Below, piece after piece: positions 57,658 to 64,000 of a stretch of DNA of 64,000 nt (position 1 is its first letter; each line of letters begins with the position of its first letter). The notes beneath the pieces were generated by a model. That model was not told where the DNA came from. It searched no databases and worked only from the letters and a program-made list of their open reading frames with translations. The DNA comes from Artemisia argyi. Lineage: Eukaryota > Streptophyta > Magnoliopsida > Asterales > Asteraceae. The position numbers and the translations under genes are program-made. The stretch lies in NCBI GenBank assembly GCA_030686995.1, contig CM060686.1, positions 72,987,757 to 73,051,756 of the forward strand. The letters are read 5' to 3'.

Positions 57658-58223
57658 TAATGCTGTAAACGAACCGGACGAACACGAACGGAGCCCTGTT
57701 CATGTTCGTTTATTTAAATTTAACCGGACAAATAAACGGACACGGACGCTTAAGCGGACGAATTTTCTTGTTCATGTTCGTTTATTAGGAAAATGAATTG
57801 TTCAAGTTCGTTTATGTTCGTTCATTAAGACACTAAACGAATGCTAAACTAACATAAACGATCGAATCATAAATAAAAATAGACAAACAAACATAAACTT
57901 TATTGAATTCTTTACAATATATTGTTTTATACGTGTTGCTTTGTTTAAACAAACCAATTTTTAAAATTATAAAAATAAAATATATGATATATGAACATAA
58001 ATAAATAAATAAACAAACATAAACGAACTTTAACGAATGCCTAATCGGACATTCATGAACATAAATAAACGAACGAGACTTTTGTTCATGTTCGTTCATT
58101 TAACTAAACGAACCTAAAATATTGTTCATGTTCGTTCATTTAATAAACGAACGAACATAAACGAACTTTTTACCGAACGGTTCATGAAATGTTCACTGAA
58201 CGTTCAATTCGTTTACAGCCCTA
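57658..58223. mobile_element. hAT-type MITE rich in GTTCGTTTATGTTCG-like words
   Basis: Its ends are TAATGCTGTAAACGAA and, on the opposite strand, TAGGGCTGTAAACGAA, within a perfect 8-bp duplication AGTATGAA (57650-57657 and 58224-58231). 566 bp, no coding frame, interior built of GTTCATGTTCGTTTA and AACGAACATAAACGA words in both orientations. Confidence 0.9.
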
Positions 58224-58231
58224 AGTATGAA

Positions 58232-60031
58232 TGATAACTCTTGACTTCAAGCAGGCTTTAAAATTTGTACATTTCTGTCCATATTAGTATTTTTTTAATG
58301 AAGACTTAATTTCGTTTAACAATCTAATTATTTAACGGAAAATTAATCAAGTTTCAAAAATGATTATCTTTAATGGACTGCATCTTTATACATCTTTATA
58401 TTCAGGACTTCTTGGCATTTATTGAATTTCAAAACTGATACAAATCTTTGTAGAGTAGGTTTAATATGAATCCAGGGCCAGTCCTGAGATATCACTATCT
58501 TGGGCTAGACAATAAAAAAGTTTGAAGTTTGATACGGTATATGATAAAAATCGAAAGACCACAAGTAAACTTAGGAAAGGAAAAAGAAGTAAGTTTATCA
58601 AGACATGTTTTTGCTCATGCTGATTTGGGTTATGAGTGTTGTTGTGGACTTATGGCCCAAAAATCTTATATGAGACCATTTTCATTTATTTTTCGTTCAT
58701 GTTTATTCATTACTTGAAACGTTGGTAGATGAATACACGAGATCGTTTCCATTGTCTATGTTTATTAGATGTTAGGTGAGAGACCGATGATCACTATATA
58801 CCAAGTTTATAACTCATTTAGTCATTCGTGTAGGACCAAAAAAAAACTTAAAAATCTCGTATCAATGCTTTTCTTTTTGCTTATAATTTGCCATCAACGT
58901 TAACAATATAATAGGTACGGTACTCCACCCTCTTAAGATAAACATTATACGGCGTATTTGTTTTGATTCCATCGTTTGTAAAAACTTCTGTTTTTACTAA
59001 TTAACTTTTTAATGCTCCTCAAAAAAACAAAGAAAAGAAAGCACATGAACTAAACACAAATGATCATTAGCTTCAATGACATTCACAAAATTTAATAAGA
59101 ATAAAATAGGTGTAAAAATTATCAAGCATATTGTATTTTCTGGAAGAGTTAACGAAATATATAAAATATAAATAGTAGTAACTGTTTTTCAAAGCTTTGG
59201 AGCTATTACAAACCCGTGAACCTCACCTCGATTTCATCCAATTCATTGTACAATAATATGACGCGTGTCAAAGCGACAAAACAAAATCTTTTTCTTATTC
59301 ATCTTTTTCATATAAAATGATTACTCAATAACATTTATAGATATGCTATTTGTTTTACAGCTTTCAGTAACAGTTATAATAGCAAAAACCTCAAACAAGG
59401 AGCAATTTATACCAAGAAAACTTGAGCATTTAGTCTTTGTATTAATGATAATAGTAGAATAACAGTTTACAGTAATGTCCACAATAATTGTAACAGTTGT
59501 GATCATGTTCGATGATGCATCATATATTCATATTATCAATTGTACATTCAAAGCTATAACTAGTATAAGGGATATAAAATGTTTAGCTAACAGAATGGTA
59601 ATTGGTAAATTACAATTATAGGAGAAAAAAAAAAAAAAAAAAAAAGGTTTAGTACTGAAACTTGAAAATTAACGCCAAAAGGTAAAGAGCATATGAACAC
59701 TTAATTATTAGCAAGGAACACTTCATTATGGTGTTCACTACATAACATAAACAATAAATTGTAAGACATTCAACTTGATCGGATTCGCCCAAATCAGAAT
59801 AACAAAGAGACCATAAATTCATTTGTTGCAATTTTCTCTTGTCGTTTTAGGACATTGAAACTTTGATAGGCTACACGTACATACAACTTAACATTCGGTA
59901 AACAAGTTTCAATAACTCAAAACAACTTGAGTCGCTAAACACCCGAATAACAAAGAAAAAATAGTATAAACCACACCAACTCGATAAATAAATATTCAAC
60001 TTTAAGAAATAAAACTAAAAATGTTCAAGAA
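58232..60031. other. Intergenic DNA downstream of the ABCG gene
   Basis: No gene is supported. The second copy of the 120-bp dispersed repeat lies at about 58749-58875. An A-rich tract of about 22 bases lies near 59624-59645. The 3' UTR and polyadenylation region of the ABCG gene should lie just below 60032. Confidence 0.5.
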
Positions 60032-61990
60032 TTAAAAAAGGGCATCTTTAAGTCCCTTATGGGAGCATCTAACCCTAAGAATCACATATGAAATAAACCT
60101 GTAAACCAAAATAAAACACACCATAATCACAATATTTTTCCACTTACCCTCTTTATCGTCATACCCTCCTTGTTCCCTTAACACATCTTCACCAGTCACT
60201 AAACAGTTTCCAAATAAATACTCCAAACACTTACCTTCACCACTTGAAAACTCATTCATCAACAACCCTTCAAATGGATACTTAAACAAGGATATATAAT
60301 GCATGAAAATCCAATACTTTGGCATCCCTTGTTTAGACACGAAGTAGCCCGAAAACAAGAAGAAAGATCCCATAACCCCCGATATCACCGAGTTTCCCAC
60401 TATGAAGTTCGGTACAAGTGCACTAAAACACACCACAACCGAGTTTGCGGTGTATAGAATTAGCCATATCAAAAGAAGGAACCGCGAAAACGCAAAGAAA
60501 CTAGGGTTTAACCCAACCAACCAATATAATGGTGTAGCAAATAGAATTGCTAGAATTAGTAAAAATGGCAAGTATACGAGCCCATTTGCTATCGCGTATG
60601 ATGAAACTCGATAGGTTCCACATGATGTTTCCTTCATTAGTATTTCCCTTTCTTGCAAGAAAACGGGTAGAGCTTCAACAGTTGTTGAAAGCAAAAATGT
60701 TAATATGAAAGCAAATAAACCTACCCTTTCTTCAGCCCCGATTAAGTCCATGTCAAGATTGTAGAAAATCGAGCCTAAGATCAAACCTGCTACGAGCATT
60801 TGGAGTGTTCGACAAGCGAAAAGCTCTTTCGTTCGAGAAATGTTCTTCCAAAATCTGTGAGTCAAGATTATTGTCTCCTTGAATCTTGAATTAGCAAAGC
60901 CATCATCTCTAATCATTGTTTCTTGTACTTGCCCTTGTTCTTGTTCGTGTTCTTCATGGAGGTCATGATCTATGTCGACTACTTTCGATTGTTGAAAGAG
61001 TTGTTGTAAAGTGAACCTACCTTGAGTGATTTTATTAGTTGTAGTAGTAACATTTTCTTCAAGACTTATAGTACCCTTTTGATTCTTTTGTTCTTGTATT
61101 GATTCAATTGAATCTATGGCAAACTCAACTATGTTAACATGTAAAGGTCGCTCAAGTCCAATGAGCCGTAACGAGAGGTTAAGCTCATCAACCGAACCTT
61201 GGTGCAAAACGGTGCCATTTGCTAATAATAGTACGGAATTGAAAAGCTTGATGATTCTAAAACCTGGTTGGTGGATGCTAAGAATAACGGTCTTGCCTCG
61301 AGTCTCAGCTATGGTCTTAACCATGTCAACGATCTGAAACGCGCAGTTACTGTCTAACCCGGAAGTGGGTTCATCCAGAATCACCACTTCAGGGTCATGA
61401 ACCACTTCGACGCCAATAGAAACTCGGCGTCGCTCTCCACCTGAAATCCCACGAACCTTATCATCCCCAACACGGGTATTCGCCACATGTGACAACCCGA
61501 GTTCCTGGATCAATGACTTGACCCTGGAACTCAGCTCCGGTTGAGGAATGCTCAACCGTAGCTTGGCAGTAAAAGCTAGGGTTTCTTCAACCGTAAGAAG
61601 TGGGAACAAAGTGTCTTTTTGTGTCACATACCCTGAAATCTTCTTAAATCTCGTCTTGTCCACCGGTTTTTGGTTGACATGAATCGAACCTGTTTGTGGC
61701 GTGATTTTTCCTGCAAGAACCTCAAGAAGAGATGATTTTCCAGCACCACTCGGTCCGACGATTGCAAGGACCTCCCAAGGCTTTGCATGGCAACTTATGT
61801 CACGTAAAACTCGACGTGCTCGAGGATTCGTATCGCGATCAGGAACGGGATTTTGTCCTTGGTGTTCTTTGGGTTGTAACTCAATGAAGTGTTGGTCTTT
61901 GTGGAAGATTTTGGAAGGTGGTGGTGGTTTATTATTGTAGATTGTGTAGTTGATACCGGTTGCTTCAATGTCACAACCCTTTCTATTCAT
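60032..61990 (-). CDS. ABCG: ABCG-subfamily (WBC) half-size ABC transporter
   Basis: An intact, intronless 652-residue frame starting MNRKGCDIEATGINYTIYNN at the ATG 61988-61990. Nucleotide-binding domain: Walker A GPSGAGKS (residues 79-86), Q-loop region YVTQKD (about 121-126), signature ISGGERRR (182-189), Walker B VVILDEPTSGLD (202-213) and H-loop SIHQPG (His240). A polar linker of about 100 residues rich in Glu and Gln (HDLHEEHEQEQGQVQ) follows, then six predicted membrane helices between about residues 385 and 640, including LILGSIFYNL, LFAFILTFLLS, LYWLVGLNPSFF and FFLFSGYF. Domain order NBD-TMD and length are standard for plant half-transporters, closest by recall to the ABCG5/ABCG10/ABCG23 group. 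It must dimerise to export a hydrophobic substrate at the plasma membrane; the substrate cannot be told from sequence. A TATATA stretch about 130 bp upstream (62117-62123) may be the TATA box. Confidence 0.95.
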   Translation of the reverse strand: MNRKGCDIEATGINYTIYNNKPPPPSKIFHKDQHFIELQPKEHQGQNPVPDRDTNPRARRVLRDISCHAKPWEVLAIVGPSGAGKSSLLEVLAGKITPQTGSIHVNQKPVDKTRFKKISGYVTQKDTLFPLLTVEETLAFTAKLRLSIPQPELSSRVKSLIQELGLSHVANTRVGDDKVRGISGGERRRVSIGVEVVHDPEVVILDEPTSGLDSNCAFQIVDMVKTIAETRGKTVILSIHQPGFRIIKLFNSVLLLANGTVLHQGSVDELNLSLRLIGLERPLHVNIVEFAIDSIESIQEQKNQKGTISLEENVTTTTNKITQGRFTLQQLFQQSKVVDIDHDLHEEHEQEQGQVQETMIRDDGFANSRFKETIILTHRFWKNISRTKELFACRTLQMLVAGLILGSIFYNLDMDLIGAEERVGLFAFILTFLLSTTVEALPVFLQEREILMKETSCGTYRVSSYAIANGLVYLPFLLILAILFATPLYWLVGLNPSFFAFSRFLLLIWLILYTANSVVVCFSALVPNFIVGNSVISGVMGSFFLFSGYFVSKQGMPKYWIFMHYISLFKYPFEGLLMNEFSSGEGKCLEYLFGNCLVTGEDVLREQGGYDDKEGKWKNIVIMVCFILVYRFISYVILRVRCSHKGLKDALF

Positions 61991-62290
61991 CGGGAGTAAA
62001 AATCTCTTTGTGTTTAATTTGAAGTGTTATTTGCTTGTTGTGGTATGAGTACTTGTAAGGTTTTCTTGGAGCTTTTCACATCAAAGGACTCCTTTGTCCG
62101 TACTTTTGTTTGCACATATATATCACAAAAATACTTGCAATGATCGTTTCTTTTTTAATTATAGAAATTAATGTATTGGTCCCTATATATAGTTTGAAAT
62201 ACCATATTTTCCCCCAAGTTTTGATTTCATTACGATTCGTTATTTTAAGTTGATAAACAATGTTGTTGGGACAAACTGGATGGAGCTTTG
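61991..62290 (-). promoter_or_regulatory. Probable ABCG promoter and 5' UTR
   Basis: Reverse-strand upstream region with TATATA at 62117-62123. No other element can be named. Confidence 0.4.
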
Positions 62291-62293
62291 GTT

Positions 62294-62390
62294 GTGTTCA
62301 TTTATTTAAGTTTAACCGGACATATTAATGGACATGAACACTTAAACAAACTAATATTTTGTTCTTATTTATTTATTTATTTAATTACTA
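62294..62390. mobile_element. Fragment of the same hAT MITE family as 57658-58223
   Basis: Words TTCATTTATTTAAGTTTAAC, CCGGACAT, GGACATGAACACTTAA and TTTGTTC follow the same order as at 57703-57780. Neither end nor target duplication is seen. Confidence 0.65.
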
Positions 62391-62779
62391 TTTTTATTAT
62401 TATTTTTTTTTTGGTAAAAAGTTACCCGATAAATATATTAATCTCAAAAAATAGTTAAGTAGAAATAAAATGTAGCTAAAGTAACACATTAATCTCAAGC
62501 AGAGTTTGACGAACGTGTATAAGATTGTGTTTAGGACATGCCATAAACACAAACTACTCTAACTACGAACTATATAAGTGATAACCAATAACTAGAGACA
62601 AATAAAAAAACTCTTGGCATAGCATTCGTACCAATCCAACAACGTCATTAAGGGAGTATAAGATAACCAATAGAGACTGTCTCCTTAAAAAATCTTCTCA
62701 AGTAAAACCCTATGTGAAAAACCTTAATGAAAGAAAAAAAAAAAATACAACTCTCCATTGGAACTCTCATATCATATGA

Positions 62780-63490
62780 ATCCGAAACCTTGCAGTCCAT
62801 GTCCATGATAATCTACTAGACTGCCAACAAACATGTGTAATCATTATACCCTACTAAGCAACTTGGCAGCTTCTAAGTAGAAATTATTTGACGAACATGG
62901 CCATTATCCTTCTTGAAACAAAATGTAAGAATCTTCAGCCTCACATTAACCATAATATCATAAAAAAATATGGTCAAACGTCTTCAGTTTCTTCTTGAAC
63001 AACCTTGAATTTCTCCCATGCCATATATGGTAACAAGTAGCCGCAACAAGGAGGCGAGCAATGATACTACAGGCAGAACAACCTTTCGAAGAAGGGATAA
63101 GATATCCAATTTGCAGCTTCCAACTGAGAAAGGATAACATCCTTGCTTCCTAGAGTAAGAACTTTCAGCCAAACCTATAAAGAGAATGGGCACTCAAAAA
63201 ATAAGTGAGAATGAGAGTCAAGTTCATTATCATAAAACGGGCATCGAAGCGGGCTTAAATTAGTCTCAATACCAACATTCCATTGCCTTAGCTAATCTTA
63301 CGTCTTCAACTTTTGATTGATAACAAGCCAAAAGAGAAATGTGTGCTTAGGGATGCATTTCGGAAACCACACCACATGAAACCATGGAGCAGTACCTCTC
63401 AATCTTATAGAATCCCATGCACAAGTAAACACAAGTAACCGAGAATGGCTTAACATCACCATTACTAACTCGCCAGACAAGCACATTTAA
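62780..63490 (-). pseudogene. LINE (non-LTR) reverse transcriptase C-terminal remnant
   Basis: Minus-strand fragments match the zinc-binding region at the end of plant LINE RT proteins: AWDSIRLRGT then PWFHVVWFPKCIPKHTFLFW and LVINQKLKT (about 63300-63440), then LRCPFYDNELDSHSHLFFEC (about 63190-63260), PFS.QVWLKV, and finally CYHIWHGRNSRLFKKK (about 62985-63035). Frames change several times and stops occur, so it is dead. No RT catalytic core or endonuclease lies in the window to the right, so it is strongly 5'-truncated. Confidence 0.75.
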
Positions 63491-64000
63491 GAAAAGAAAG
63501 GTTTAAACAATTTATTTCTTATGTATTATCTTTCTTTTCCTGAAAACTTTATCCTCTATCTATCGAACTTTTTCTAAAGTCATGCTTTAGTTCGGTAATC
63601 AAAAAAAATATAATATTAAATCTCACAAACTTTCAAAAAGTATTATCACATGCATATTTTGATAACGTGTCACATAAATAAGATCGAATGTCATGTATAA
63701 AATATACTATAACACTTTTTAAAAATTTGCAACACTTAATGAGACACATTTTAGTTTGTGTGTTCAAAACTTTGAAAAAACCTATTGCTATTTAATGATA
63801 TAAAAAACTATTATTGTCGCGATTATTATTATTTTCATTTGTGCATGACACTTTCGAGAAAACAAAACATGAAAATCAGCTTAGTTATCTAAACAAAATT
63901 TGGTTCCACCAGAATCAAGATTACCAACCTAATTGATTCAACTAATGATTAGATCTGTCGAGTTTATGGTTGACATGCGTAAGTTCATATGCCGACATAA
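63491..64000. other. AT-rich DNA, nothing recognised
   Basis: No coding frame, repeat array or RNA gene could be supported. Confidence 0.5.

Noticed and set aside
1..64000. A CRISPR array, phage, plasmid or bacterial defence system
   Set aside because: Introns, plant gene families and plant transposons throughout show a plant nuclear segment; no spaced short repeats of CRISPR type were seen.

Overview
This is a plant nuclear segment, AT-rich and dominated by transposable elements. The domain styles (an Athila Gag/Pol, a chromovirus with an initiator-Met tRNA primer site, a plant MACPF protein, NF-YB and a half-size ABCG transporter) point to a eudicot. The Athila polyprotein resembles those of Asteraceae, so Asteraceae is my best guess, from recall only. 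No prokaryotic, plasmid, CRISPR, rRNA or tRNA feature was found. I found no convincing new biological system. The novelty here is the nested transposon architecture and several small retroposition scars.

Layout. 1-3864: reverse-strand LTR retrotransposon end with a long non-coding leader. 3877-5215: intron-bearing pseudogene of the branched-chain 2-oxoacid dehydrogenase E1 alpha subunit. 7930-11548: apparently intact seven-exon MACPF gene on the minus strand, with one GC-AG intron and a Stowaway MITE in another intron. 12203-14026: dead Myb/SANT-type gene of PIF/Harbinger or NAM-associated type, with two nonsense codons. 15251-35330: a 772-bp tandem duplication whose second copy was split by a Helitron-like insertion (16255-20222, carrying a broken PHD-finger gene) and a 14.6-kb Athila element (20305-34869, TSD CATGT). 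37115-52659: a dead reverse-strand Ty1/copia element, itself split by a 9.4-kb Ty3 chromovirus (40024-49396, TSD TCTAG). Its right LTR also holds a hAT MITE built of GGACC-type repeats.

The right side is more genic. An intronless NF-YB gene (52905-53498) starts 245 bp from the copia LTR. A Harbinger-type MITE follows (53794-54496), then a tRNA-derived SINE-like element (57157-57545), a second hAT MITE (57658-58223), an intact intronless ABCG half-transporter on the minus strand (60032-61990), and a LINE remnant (62780-63490).

Probable functional host genes are the MACPF gene (membrane-associated, linked in the family to control of cell death and immunity), NF-YB (subunit of the CCAAT-binding NF-Y complex) and the ABCG transporter (ATP-driven export across a membrane). 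They are unrelated genes and not an operon. Everything between is transposon-derived or unassigned AT-rich DNA.
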